DNA of 17,254 bases from Rhypophila decipiens (GCA_033297075.1 MU858379.1:1-17254), one strand, 5' to 3'. Counted from the stretch's first letter, positions 1 to 8,764 are shown. A program made the numbers and translations. The notes: generated from the sequence alone by a model not told the origin.

Positions 1-162
1 ATAGATCTGGACTTTATAGGGGACCTTTTGGACTCAATCCCCAGTCGGCGGCTTGCAGTCCGTAGGGCTAAAGGCTGGTATACTAAATACTAAATGGTAT
101 CTTCTTGGCTTCATTTTAATACTACTTTCACTCTTATTGCTAGAAGAATAACTGAGAAATGA

Positions 163-1443
163 ATGTTTGAAGAATGTGTGTTGGGATGGGGGAGGTTGGT
201 GGGGTGGCCTGTGCACACAGACTTTTTGACAGGGACTGTAGAAGACGAGCGGGAACTCAAGGTAATAAAGTTTCTCAACACCGTCATTGCCGCTACTCCA
301 GCACCCCAGGGACACCAAGACAAAGCTCGCGCTGACCCATCAAAACCACACAAGGGTGTTGCCTTTGATGCCAGCATTACAAAATTTGGCGAGGCCGAGC
401 GAACCAATCTCAAGCCACCCAAAGATAACACACCGATATACCAAACACCAGCTGAGCTACCAAAGGAACTCACTCCATCAGTCATAGAACAACTAATCCT
501 CTGCAGTTGTGCAAACCACAAACACTGTCTAACCTGCCAATTTAGCCGTTCCGAATGGTCCACCTTCATCAAGAACCTAACCATGCCAAACCAAAACCCA
601 AATGACAAGCCTACTCGCTGGATCGCGCCACTATACTCACTCGACCGGGCTCTCAAGATCTGGCTAGGAGAGCAGGTAAATTCTCTCGGCGGATGGGGCG
701 TCTCTTTGAAGGGTACGCACGCCAACAGCGCCATACAAGACCACCTCCACCTCAGCCAAGCCATCTCCGAAATGGTAGATGACTCCAGCCGAAGACTTCT
801 TAGCAGCCTGTCCAAAGCGCAAAAGGCCCTCAATGACACGCGAGACTACGCCGAAAAAATCAGTCACTTGGAGTCGCTTGCCAATAGCGACGAAAAGAAA
901 GTCGGTTTGGAAACGAACAAACGGCGATATACCCGCGCCAAGAACAATGCTTGTGAGCGGATGATTAAAATGGTTTACATCCTTGAAGGGCGGGAGAAAA
1001 AGCTTTACAAACAGCTAAAAGATGGTTCTGATTTCAGGGACATCAAACACATTAGGGAATGCATAAGCCGAGACGCTGATGCGGAAAAGGCATGGCCGGC
1101 TGGCTCCCGTCGGAAACTGAAGCTGATTCACGCCGTGCTCATCCTCATCCTCAAAGATGTCACTTCCTTTTATGGCAAGATAAAGGAGCTTGCTGAGCCC
1201 TGGAATATCAACAAAACAGAGCTCAAGGAGAGGGAGAGGAATGGTATGACTGAGCAGCTGGACGCAACTGCGGTGAAAGACCATTTAGAGGGGTTGATAC
1301 GGCCGACCATGCGAGAGATCGAGACGTGGTACGGCCCTGCCTTGAAAGGCCATCGAGAGTACGTTGAGCGGATGGATACGAGTGCAATGTTCAAGTACGG
1401 TGCTAGATTACCTGGTGGATGCGAAGAATGTAAACTGAATTAA
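163..1443 (+). CDS. Hypothetical 426-aa protein, helical, with Cys/His cluster
   Basis: An uninterrupted reading frame of 426 codons ends in TAA. I do not recognise the family. The first ~40 residues read poorly as protein, so the true start could lie further in (the next in-frame Met is at residue 141) or behind an unseen intron. Residues 114-125 hold a tight Cys/His cluster (C114, C116, H119, H121, C122, C125) that could bind a metal. From about residue 195 to 400 the protein is rich in Lys, Glu, Arg and Leu and looks alpha-helical, with likely coiled-coil stretches (about 210-240 and 255-300). A Leu/Ile-rich segment at 319-331 is too short and flanked by too many charges to be a confident membrane helix. 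There is no signal peptide, so an intracellular protein is likely. The antisense open frames over it look like shadows. The gene call is fairly secure; the function is unknown. Confidence 0.7.
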   Translation: MFEECVLGWGRLVGWPVHTDFLTGTVEDERELKVIKFLNTVIAATPAPQGHQDKARADPSKPHKGVAFDASITKFGEAERTNLKPPKDNTPIYQTPAELPKELTPSVIEQLILCSCANHKHCLTCQFSRSEWSTFIKNLTMPNQNPNDKPTRWIAPLYSLDRALKIWLGEQVNSLGGWGVSLKGTHANSAIQDHLHLSQAISEMVDDSSRRLLSSLSKAQKALNDTRDYAEKISHLESLANSDEKKVGLETNKRRYTRAKNNACERMIKMVYILEGREKKLYKQLKDGSDFRDIKHIRECISRDADAEKAWPAGSRRKLKLIHAVLILILKDVTSFYGKIKELAEPWNINKTELKERERNGMTEQLDATAVKDHLEGLIRPTMREIETWYGPALKGHREYVERMDTSAMFKYGARLPGGCEECKLN

Positions 1444-2448
1444 TACTATAATATCCTAACACACATAATGTCCACCTAGCCCAGTCTAGTATTGGGAAAC
1501 CGGTGCCGTGCCCTCCCAAGCTCTAGCTTGTTAATGATACCGCATAGTAACTAACATGGTCTTGCCTTTGCCGGGACACCTTTGATCCAGAGTAGGCGGC
1601 TCCCGACAGTTGGCGCCATCGGTTGAAGTAGGCGTTATCGAAGACCCAGCGGTAAGCATGATCAGCGAGTAAGCCGCCTTTTGACAGTTTGATACGCTTT
1701 CCGCCAAGTCTCAATAGTCGACGCCGACTCTACCGTTGTGCATCCGCCGGTGTTTTGTGGACCATCAGAAGTGTCCGCCGACGGCCGTCGCTTTATGGGT
1801 CGTGTCCAAGGCTTCAAGGTGGATGATTGACTCGTATACAATTACCGAAGGTAGGTAGGGAGGCCCTTAGTGTCACATTCTACGCTAGTTGTTTAAGAGA
1901 TTATCTGAAGGATTGTTAAGGTACGGTTGACGGCCGTTGGACGGGACTTTGGAGGTTGGGACTGGCTCGTTTGGCTACACAGATTTGGCAAGACGTACAA
2001 AAGATTGGCAAGGCACAAAAGCGGTCTAGTAAGGGCTCATTACTACGCGATGAGATGCAGGTGAGCAAGGCCCCCCTTTTATATCGCTGCTCTGGTAGTA
2101 GGCACCTTGGTCAAACTTCTCCAAAGAACAAGCAGGTACGAGAATGGGTGGGACAATTCGCTTGTACAACTTGACATGGATTTATGTTTATTTGGCTACC
2201 TGGGTGTACTTACCTACCAGGTAACTACATACGGGGTAGTTGGTGTTCTCCTGTTCGTTAGCACAATAGACGGCGGCCGCGCGCCAAGACAAATCAGATC
2301 TTCCGATCCGTCTTCCACTTTACCTCCAATAGAGACAAAGCTCAGAGGGTTGAACCATACCCTACATGGACGTCGTCGGTCCATTGCTGCAGATAACAGA
2401 AAGGCCGTGGCTATGCTGAGCCGGAGTCGGCGACCATGGAAGTCGGAA
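1444..2448. other. Intergenic region upstream of the secreted-protein gene
   Basis: No convincing gene is seen; the short open frames here lack sensible composition. The stretch holds a perfect 12-bp palindrome CGACGGCCGTCG at 1779-1790 and a second GACGGCCGT site at 1929-1937. An inverted repeat TACCTGG/CCAGGTA lies at 2197-2203 and 2217-2223. A GGCGGCCGCGCG-like GC patch sits near 2273. These may be regulatory sites for the gene at 2556, but that is inference. Confidence 0.5.
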
Positions 2449-2455
2449 TATAAAA
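2449..2455 (+). promoter_or_regulatory. TATA box of the small secreted protein gene
   Basis: The sequence TATAAAA stands 101 bp before the ATG at 2556. It is followed by a pyrimidine- and CA-rich stretch typical of fungal 5' leaders. The start codon has a strong context (GCCACCATGC). Confidence 0.6.
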
Positions 2456-2555
2456 GGCAAGCTGTATTCACCTCTAAATCAGACTGCACAGCTCCAACTT
2501 TCTCACACAGTCCCATCTCCAGCATCCATTTAGTCATCACTGCCAACTCGCCACC

Positions 2556-3180
2556 ATGCACTTGTTCTCCTTCTCCCTTGTTACCGCTGCCGTCCTCCTC
2601 GTGCAGGTCGTCGATGCCGACTTTCACGTCTACCGCGTGAAGTGGCTCGAGACTATCAAGGGATCAACTGCTTATATGTATCAGTTCTACGAGAACCCAG
2701 GACCCAGCTGCGACCAGGTTATAACTACGGCCTTGTGGTATGAGCGCCCACACGTCGCCGGAACCACGCTCGGCGTCCGCTGCACCGGCGCAGGCTGCGA
2801 CCAGGTCCGAACGCCCCGCGACATTGAGCAGTTCGAGTTTCACACGTGCAATAACCCTCTGTTGCCTTTCAGTTAGTTTTCCCCTCGTTTCTCCGCTCCT
2901 TCTTGGTACAGACTATTCCTAACAATCATCCTAATCAGACCTCTACAAGCCCGCTTATTCCATGGTCGGATGTAAGTTTCTCTTCTAATCCCTCTCCTTT
3001 TATCGACACCCTATACTAAAACAAACTCCCCAACAAGTGGACGGCAAAATCTACGGCAACTGCGTCGTCGCCACCCACCAAGACTATGACTGCCAGTGGA
3101 GCAACGTCAAGGTGCAAGGCCGCCGCAAGTTTTACTGCAAGAGTATGGTCACAGCGGCCGAGTTAAACCAGTTCGCCTAG
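2556..3180 (+). CDS. Small secreted seven-cysteine protein, effector-like, three exons
   Basis: Exons are 2556-2871, 2939-2971 and 3038-3180. The introns at 2872-2938 (GTTAGT...CTAAC...TCAG) and 2972-3037 (GTAAGT...AAG) are both phase 1. Joined, they give 163 codons plus TAG, and the third exon stays in one coherent frame. Residues 1-21 form a signal peptide (hydrophobic core at about 7-19, likely cut near VVDA-DF). The mature part of about 142 residues has Cys at 52, 76, 81, 98, 125, 135 and 150. It is rich in aromatic residues and has no membrane segment. It is therefore probably an extracellular, disulfide-bonded protein. Size and composition fit small secreted proteins of plant- or insect-associated fungi, but I recognise no named family. 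Without splicing the frame would stop at 2876, giving a 106-aa product with five fewer downstream features. A TATA box and Kozak context support the start. Confidence 0.8.
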
Positions 3181-3405
3181 ACCGAGACGCTTCAAGCTCT
3201 GTCCGCTCTTGTACCCGAGTAAACGTCCCTGCAGTGGCTTTCACGGGCGTGAAAAGTTGTCTCGATTGGGCTGTATTTAGGATCAAAGGTTTACGAGAGA
3301 TTGGATTTTGGTTTGATCGAATCCGGGTAGCCGCCACGGAGAGAACGGTGATAGGGAGAGTGACGACGAGTTTCTTTGACGTACTCAAGAATATTGAGTT
3401 TGCTT

Positions 3406-4128
3406 CTAATTGATGGTGATGATATCGTTGAGAGCGAAGGTGTCGTTGCTGACGTTGCAGCCTCCTAACCTTCGAAGTTCGCACCATAGGTGACCAGGAG
3501 CCTCCGGATCAGCCCAGGAAATCTCTTGATTGGGACTAGCCACGATGCTGCAGGCTTTAGGCCTAGTGTAGAGCAAACGTCGCTCGTCAGCCAGCAAGAG
3601 AATAGAATGGGCGGACACTCTTCTTGAGTCGATGGTAGCCCAAGCTCTTTTGAATACTTCCAAGAGCTCAATGTTGCCCTGGAAGGCAACATATTCCAGG
3701 GCTGTTGTGCCGTGACGGACAATTGTCGTGTTGGGACTGGCTCCAGCTTGGAGAGCTGACTTGATCTTTGGGATATTAAACTCAAGGACTTTATGAATCA
3801 TTTTGATGTGAAACGGATTGGGTGTGTTGCGTGGGGTTGCAAGTATGATGCCACCTTTATTCAGTGATCTGGCGTGCTTGAAGAGAGGCCGGGGTCGCCG
3901 GGCAGCCCGGGCAGGAATAGCAATAGCTTCGCCCTAAGCGTTCCCAGCCATGAGAGGCTGCGAAAATTGAACTGAGTACACTTCGGTAAACTTTTTCCAA
4001 ATCGGAAGATGGATGTAATGAGAATCGCCAGACAGCTTCCCTCTAACCTTTCCCCTCCGCACCGTAGTTTTCGAGATCTTATTATAGCTGTATTTTCTGA
4101 AAAACAATTCAAAAGAGGCGGGGTAGCT
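3406..4128 (-). pseudogene. Ankyrin-repeat gene remnant with in-frame stop
   Basis: On the minus strand the frame from 3801 down to 3406 begins MIHKVLEFN and carries ankyrin-like sequence: SALQAGASPN, then GTTALEYVAFQGNIELLEV, which match the GA(D/S)xN and G-T-AL-x-A-G-x-x-ELL pattern of ankyrin repeats. The same frame stays open upstream for 44 more codons (3933-3802) that look protein-like. It is then cut by one TAG (3934-3936), and beyond that is open again for 64 codons to a TGA at 4129-4131. Downstream, a second ankyrin-like end (RRLLVTYGANFE, about 3467-3503) lies in another frame, which suggests a frameshift. The simplest reading is a decaying ankyrin gene. A short intact 131-aa gene, or a gene with unseen introns, is possible. 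Ankyrin repeats mediate protein-protein contacts; the partner is unknown. Confidence 0.5.
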
Positions 4129-4151
4129 TCACTGGTCTTGGTTACACAACA

Positions 4152-4207
4152 TGTCATCCGGTAAAACGTTAATCGCACCAAGACTAGCTGAGTCTATATT
4201 GCAACAC
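4152..4207 (+). repeat. 56-bp direct repeat, copy 1
   Basis: This copy is identical over 56 bp to 4417-4472, at an offset of 265 bp. It starts TGTCATCCGGTAAAACG and ends ATATTGCAACAC. The motif ACACAACATG occurs just before and into this copy and just after copy 2. The two copies bracket the tRNA-like segment at 4315-4401. Confidence 0.9.
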
Positions 4208-4314
4208 TCCCCCGGGCTCAATAGTCTTGGAGCTCTATAGGTTCTATGTGTATGAATACAACTTTGTAGTCTTAGTGGCCGGTTCTGGAGGTCTTTTTCT
4301 TTCGGTTGCGGATT

Positions 4315-4401
4315 GGATCGAACACACTACCTCTTGCGCTTCCGCTGGGCTTATAAGCTCTATAGCAGTTTGGAAGAGTGTAGCGGTTACCAAACGCGCC
4401 A
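4315..4401 (-). mobile_element. tRNA-like / possible SINE remnant
   Basis: Read on the minus strand, a box-A-like sequence TGGCGCGTTTGG (4401-4390) is followed 64 bp later by a box-B-like sequence GTGTTCGATCC (4325-4315), and soon after by an A-rich run near 4300. A GCG/CGC stem can form around the D-arm position, but the T-arm stem is poorly paired. It is therefore not a working tRNA as far as I can see; it could be a tRNA-derived SINE head or a tRNA pseudogene. It lies inside the 209-bp segment between two identical 56-bp repeats. The plus strand also carries a tRNA-like GTGTAGCGGTTA and GGGCTCATAACC, so the orientation is not certain. Confidence 0.35.
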
Positions 4402-4416
4402 CCCGGGCTCATAACC

Positions 4417-4472
4417 TGTCATCCGGTAAAACGTTAATCGCACCAAGACTAGCTGAGTCTATATTGCAACAC
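4417..4472 (+). repeat. 56-bp direct repeat, copy 2
   Basis: Identical to 4152-4207. It is preceded by CCCGGGCTCA (4403-4412), and the same ten bases follow copy 1 a few bases downstream (4211-4220). A related CGGGCTCAAT also follows copy 2 near 4507. The shared flank shows that the duplicated or inserted unit is more complex than a plain target duplication. Confidence 0.9.
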
Positions 4473-4784
4473 AACATGCCAGTGCCACACTTCCTTTTCC
4501 CCATCTCGGGCTCAATTGCGCTTGCGAACATGAGGTCCTCCAGCTCCTGCCGGACATCAACCACGGCAAGTTACTACCTTGCAGGTGCAAAATACATGCA
4601 GGGCCTTCTTGAACTGGTGTCATTGCACGCTCTCGGCTCCGAACACGATGACGAGGCTCTGGCGGGGTCAAAAGTTAGGTTTGCGTCAAGTGTCCAGGCC
4701 CCTAATTTCGCCGCAGTCACGGCATTCAAACTTGCATCCGACGCCTCGCCTCGGCACCAAATTTCTAACAAGATTTATTCCAGG

Positions 4785-5941
4785 ATGGCCGCATCGCCAG
4801 TGCAGATCCCGACATCAAACTCCACAGTATCGGTATCGATCATTGACACGACGTCCTGGGCGTACAAGATCCCGTGCGGTGATCTCTTTCGGCCAAGGTT
4901 TATCGGCCTGGACACGTTTGATATCTGCTCCTATGCGTTTCTCGTCAAGCACCAAGACCGACGCCTTCTATTCGATCTCGGCATAAAGAAGGATTGGGAG
5001 CAGCTCGTTCCCGACACGGTCGCTCGCCTCAGGAAGTCAGGCACCCACGTGACAGTCGAGAGGGAGATTGCGGATATCTTGCGCGATGGCGGCACCGAGC
5101 CGGACCAGATCGAAGCTGTGATCTGGAGCCATATCCACTGGGATCACACTGGCAATCTAGCTAGCTTTCCACCCGCGACCAAGCTGATCGTGGGACCGGG
5201 CATCATCGATCGGTTTATGCCGGGATGGCCAACAGTGCCCGATTCGCATTTTCGTGAGGCTGATGTCGCGGGACGGGAGATAGTTGGTCTCGAAGGCGAT
5301 AAATTTACCGCCAAAATCGGCGGGTTCAGTGCCCATGATTACTTTGGAGACGGCAGCTTCTATATTCTCGACGCGCCGGGAGTGAGTAACTCTCCTCGAC
5401 TTGCTTGTCCCTCTACTCTAGCACTCTCACTGACGTTCACACTACGTCCAAGCATTCCCTCGGGCATCTAAATGCTCTCGCGCGTACATCGGTCGATCCC
5501 GAGACATTCATCTTCCTAGCTGCTGACAGCGTCCACCTGGCTGGCGAAGTCCGACCCACCGAGCTTCTTCCGCTACCGGACGCGGTAGACGTCCCCGGCA
5601 TTGTGCCCTGCCCTTGCCCCGCCGAACACTTGCTGCGCATCCATCCCCGGGAGTCCAAGACGCTGCCGTATCTAGGGCTCGACCCGTGCTTCCCTGAAGA
5701 CCTGGAAGCCGCAGAAAAGACGATCGAGAACATACAAGCCTTTGATGCCGATGAGAGGGTCTTTGTCGTGTGGGCACATGATGTGACTCTCCACAACATC
5801 TTGGAATATTACCCGGCGACGGCGGACGACTGGAAGGTTAAAGGCTGGAAAGAGACAAGTCGCCGGACGTTCCTGTCAGACCTGCAGGAGATTGCTCGTA
5901 AGCGAGACAAGAAGGGTGAGCGAGAACTTGGCGACCTTTAG
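4785..5941 (+). CDS. Metallo-beta-lactamase-fold hydrolase, lactonase-like
   Basis: Exons are 4785-5381 and 5453-5941. The 71-nt intron has a GTGAGT donor, a CTGAC branch site (5430-5434) and an AAG acceptor, in phase 0. The product is 361 aa. The metal site is well preserved: H116-x-H118-x-D120-H121 in SHIHWDHTGN, H200 in PGHSLGH (made by the splice junction), D224 in FLAADSVH and H308 in VWAHD. This is the two-zinc pattern of the metallo-beta-lactamase superfamily, and the layout resembles N-acyl-homoserine lactonases. The substrate cannot be told from sequence. No signal peptide is seen, so it is probably cytosolic. The frame is open upstream of 4785, but a CTAAC branch site and a CCAG acceptor end at 4783, just before the ATG. 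An intron in the leader or a longer N-terminus is therefore possible. I chose 4785 because the fold starts soon after it. Confidence 0.9.
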
Positions 5942-6848
5942 TTGTAACAAAGGTGTATGATAATATTGGACAAACTGCCCAGATATTATTGAACAATAAC
6001 CATGTATCTGGGTAGACACTGAACTTGGTTTCACATCGGATAGACGACCAAGGAAATTGAGAAAGGGCTCTTGGGTTGAAGCAAATGAGTGAGTGCCTTC
6101 AGTTACCTCTAAGGACTAAATGTAAGTTTATGTAACTAAACGTGCCTAGGTACATGGTACATCTGTGATCGGTCTTCTTGGCAAACATGCCGGGTCTGCA
6201 AGGCATTGACATTGCTGGACCCTGCCTACCGGGATCCTTGATTGCTCTTTTCGGTTTGCAGTAAATGGAGGACGGTACCATCGGCGATTGCGCTCCATCT
6301 GTGATTGGCGGCGGGTTGGGCAATATATGTTAATATCAGCAGAGGAATCACTCCGAGGTAGGTAGGTTATTAGTTAGACGTACGGGCGACGGGCTGGAAT
6401 TACCGCATCTCCAAACTCCTCTCTTAACTTTCGGCGGAGGTACGGTGACTGTGAAGTACCGCCGATCAGGATGTATGCCTATCGGACAGGCATGCGGAAA
6501 CTTCTGTGTTAGCAAAAGGTGAACCTCGAAATGGGCTAGGTAAGCTGGATGTATTCCTGGGAGCGGGGTTGTGATCTTTTGTTTTTTTTTGTTTATAGCT
6601 GAATGCGTAATATCGTTTCGAGGGAAATTTTCCTCCGAATATAGCCTTCAAGGCGTCGTTTTAACAACACTAAAGCCACCCCACCTGGCCACATATCCTT
6701 GTTGCCCACCACACCTTAGCATTAACACCAACAGTTTTATTTCTGAAAATAAATCCACAATTCCTTTCAAAACCGCCACTCATTTCTGCCGTCCTATCGC
6801 CACCGCATTCAATTTCCGTAGCTAGTATATACGCTGGAGACATGAGTC
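5942..6848. other. Intergenic region with a CGG/CCG palindrome
   Basis: No credible gene is visible; the short frames look random. It contains the 3' end of the hydrolase gene. An imperfect inverted repeat at 6431-6465 has arms TCGGCGG-AG-GTAC and GTACCGCCGA. From about 6655 to 6830 there is a CA- and pyrimidine-rich stretch that looks like a fungal promoter or 5' leader pointing at 6849. Confidence 0.4.
6431..6465. promoter_or_regulatory. Imperfect CGGCGG...CCGCCG palindrome
   Basis: The left arm TCGGCGGAGGTAC and right arm GTACCGCCGA match over 11 bp apart from a two-base bulge, around a centre of about 12 bp. Inverted CGG triplets are the usual binding sites of fungal Zn2Cys6 regulators. 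That this one is used is inference. Confidence 0.3.
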
Positions 6849-6980
6849 ATGCTCGCATTTGGAATTGCCCTGGGTGATAACTATGGCGGCAAGGCCGACC
6901 ACAGCGGGGAGTGCAAAGTACATGGCTGTCAAGCAAGTTGGAACTGGGGAGTACTAGATTCAATAGATGGAGTAGGGTAG
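6849..6980 (+). CDS. Possible 43-aa small protein
   Basis: A 43-codon frame begins MLAFGIALGDN and ends TAG. Residues 11-30 (NYGGKADHSGECKVHGCQAS) read like real protein, with two Cys spaced by four residues and a codon choice (GGC, AAG, GCC, GAC, CAC) like the genes nearby. A leader-like CA-rich stretch lies upstream. An earlier ATG at 6842 gives only 11 codons in another frame and could act as an upstream ORF. I do not recognise it. It may be an exon of something larger or chance. Confidence 0.25.
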   Translation: MLAFGIALGDNYGGKADHSGECKVHGCQASWNWGVLDSIDGVG

Positions 6981-8156
6981 ATGAGAGTTGAGAGTGTGGG
7001 ATTTGGATCACGACGGACGAAATGAGGACGGGGAATGTCCACCAACATATCCAACTTTTTCCTGTATGGTTGCAACTTGCAAGACAGTGCCGACACATCT
7101 TTGCTACAATATTGATATACACATAGAGAAACCCGGTGTATGTAAGTGTTCGGTCGAGTTTAGATCACATGCAACCGCTCGCACATCCCGATCGCGGACG
7201 AGCCCCCCTACCATTTGCATTGCATCGCTTGTTGCCGTAGCTGCGAGTGAACTCTGCTGAAAGTGTAGCTGCGGCATATAATATGATTGGATCCTGCCAT
7301 TTCACATTACAAATCTGAGAAATGGCACCAATTTGAGGCTTCTAGGTTTGTGGCAACAAACTTGAAAGAGTAAGACGGAGTGATGGTGGTTAGCCACCGG
7401 ACGGCTGGAGCTGAAGATGAACCCTCAGGGTTGAACACAAGGCATTGTGCCCGAGGTGAAGAAGGATAGGTCCAGCCTGTGATCACATCCACAGGGATTA
7501 TGAGTGAGTAGGGTGGGAACCTTGAAGCCGGTCTGGCAGTCTGGCCGGAAATCTCACCAAGATTGGGCCACCAGTCCATGTCCATAACTGATGGGTGTGG
7601 ATGCCATACTGCAACTCCATCATGCCGGGTGTGTCCCGATATTCCTGAATTGGTGCAGCAGTTTCCCAACTGGCATTGGTTTCTTGGCAGTGCGGCAGGA
7701 ACGAAAATTATGAGGAAAAAATTAAAGAGGGAAAAAGAATAGAAAGAAAGAATAAGAGCAGAATGAGTGGCACAGCCCGACGTCGGTTCGTGCACAGCTA
7801 CCAAGGTACCTTTGGGGGTATCACATTTAAGTTGTAACACTACAGATGCACGCGTTATTGATGCAGGTTCAGCTGGCCTATCCCTGATCAGTCTTAAAAT
7901 CTCTGCTCGGCAAAAGGAGAGGTGCATGTCTTAGCTAACAATGAACAGCCTATTCAAGATAAAGCTGCGGTATGGCGTCCACACCAGTCTTGGCACCAAC
8001 CATACTCGAGGAAGACTAGAACCTCATAGACCAATGCTGGTGAGGCTTTGGGCTGGACTGCCACACGTCTTTCAAAGCAGCTCACCATGAGACATGAGAA
8101 CTCGTGATGTGATCCCAAAGGGCTGGATGTGTCCCTCTTCGTCTCTTGTGCATAGC
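6981..8156. other. Gene-poor stretch with a doubtful 206-codon antisense frame
   Basis: A 206-codon frame runs on the minus strand (7307-7927) but has an uneven, low-complexity middle caused by a purine-rich tract (about 7690-7765). It shows no motif or family, so I do not call it a gene. Nothing else is convincing here. Confidence 0.3.
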
Positions 8157-8560
8157 ATGTCCCCTCGACCTCTCCTCCCAGACTTTGACGGTCACGGTGG
8201 TTACACCGTCTCGCCCTCTTACTCTTTTATCCAGGTACCTAACCTACCAAAGAGCATGGCATCACAAGGCTAATCCAAATTGTTGGAGTAGGTTCCATGG
8301 CAGCCTCGATGTCTTGGCCCCTTTGCTTCTTTTCAGGCGAAATGCGAATGGCAGGCACCAATCATATTATATTCCGCAGCTACACCTTTACCCGACGTCC
8401 AAAGCTAGCACTGCCGGCAACGGGAGTTCACTCGGCAGGCACACACCTCAGCATCGAAGGCACCGATCCGCCACTAGTTCTAGGTTGCGCGGGCGGGTTG
8501 CATGTGATCCAGGAAAATTTGCACCGAGCATTTACATACACCGATCTCCTACCTAATTGA
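8157..8560 (+). CDS. Doubtful small gene, up to two exons
   Basis: The frame from ATG 8157 reads plausibly for 26 codons (MSPRPLLPDFDGHGGYTVSP...) up to CAG|GTACCT at 8234/8235. A very good acceptor (pyrimidine tract, TTTCAG) ends at 8336. Joining these in phase 0 gives only a 49-aa product. A different frame from 8297 to 8560 is open for 87 codons with reasonable composition near its end. No model is compelling and no family is recognised. It is recorded because base composition changes here compared with the flanks. Confidence 0.2.
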
Positions 8561-8568
8561 TAGCAAAG

Positions 8569-8685
8569 ATGAATCCGTATACTCTTTTGTTGATGATGGT
8601 GAGTTCAACCATGGCAGCTTTATCTCTGAATATTGCTGCAACCACTCAGTTTATTTCTCGTTTATTCGAGCCAAACTGGGAATAG
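8569..8685 (+). CDS. Short hydrophobic ORF (38 aa) or first exon of the next gene
   Basis: ATG at 8569 starts a 38-codon frame with a signal-peptide-like beginning (MNPYTLLLMMVSSTMAALSL). A GTGAGT donor at 8599 follows its tenth codon. Joined in phase 0 to the CCAG acceptor ending at 8879, it would run in frame into the secreted-protein gene downstream. That intron would be 281 nt, unusually long, and would span a TATA-like site. It is weak as an independent gene. Confidence 0.2.
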   Translation: MNPYTLLLMMVSSTMAALSLNIAATTQFISRLFEPNWE

Positions 8686-8690
8686 CCAAG

Positions 8691-8706
8691 GTACTTGCCC
8701 AAGTAC
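8691..8706. promoter_or_regulatory. Perfect inverted repeat in promoter
   Basis: GTACTTG and CAAGTAC are separated by CC. The repeat lies about 50 bp before the TATA-like TATATAT, and GTACGTAC overlaps its right arm. It is a candidate binding site for a dimeric regulator of the gene at 8882. Confidence 0.3.
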
Positions 8707-8757
8707 GTACTATGGACTCCGTCTGTGACAAACCCTTCTGGCACAGGTTCGGGTTTC

Positions 8758-8764
8758 TATATAT
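8758..8764 (+). promoter_or_regulatory. TATA-like box of the Thr/Ser-rich secreted protein gene
   Basis: TATATAT lies about 118 bp before the ATG at 8882. It is followed by a CAA/CT-rich leader, the spacing also seen for the TATA box at 2449. Confidence 0.45.

Noticed and set aside
3149..3487. 112-codon minus-strand frame overlapping the secreted gene's end
   Set aside because: Arg/Ser/Thr-rich composition and overlap with both the third exon of the secreted gene and the ankyrin remnant; a shadow frame.
3861..4181. 106-codon minus-strand frame beside the ankyrin remnant
   Set aside because: It competes with the frame that continues into the ankyrin sequence, has no recognisable motif and ends in low-complexity sequence; kept only as a possible alternative.
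7307..7927. 206-codon open frame on the minus strand
   Set aside because: No domain or family signal, a low-complexity hydrophobic middle produced by a purine tract, no good start context and no splice structure. Chance or decayed sequence is more likely.
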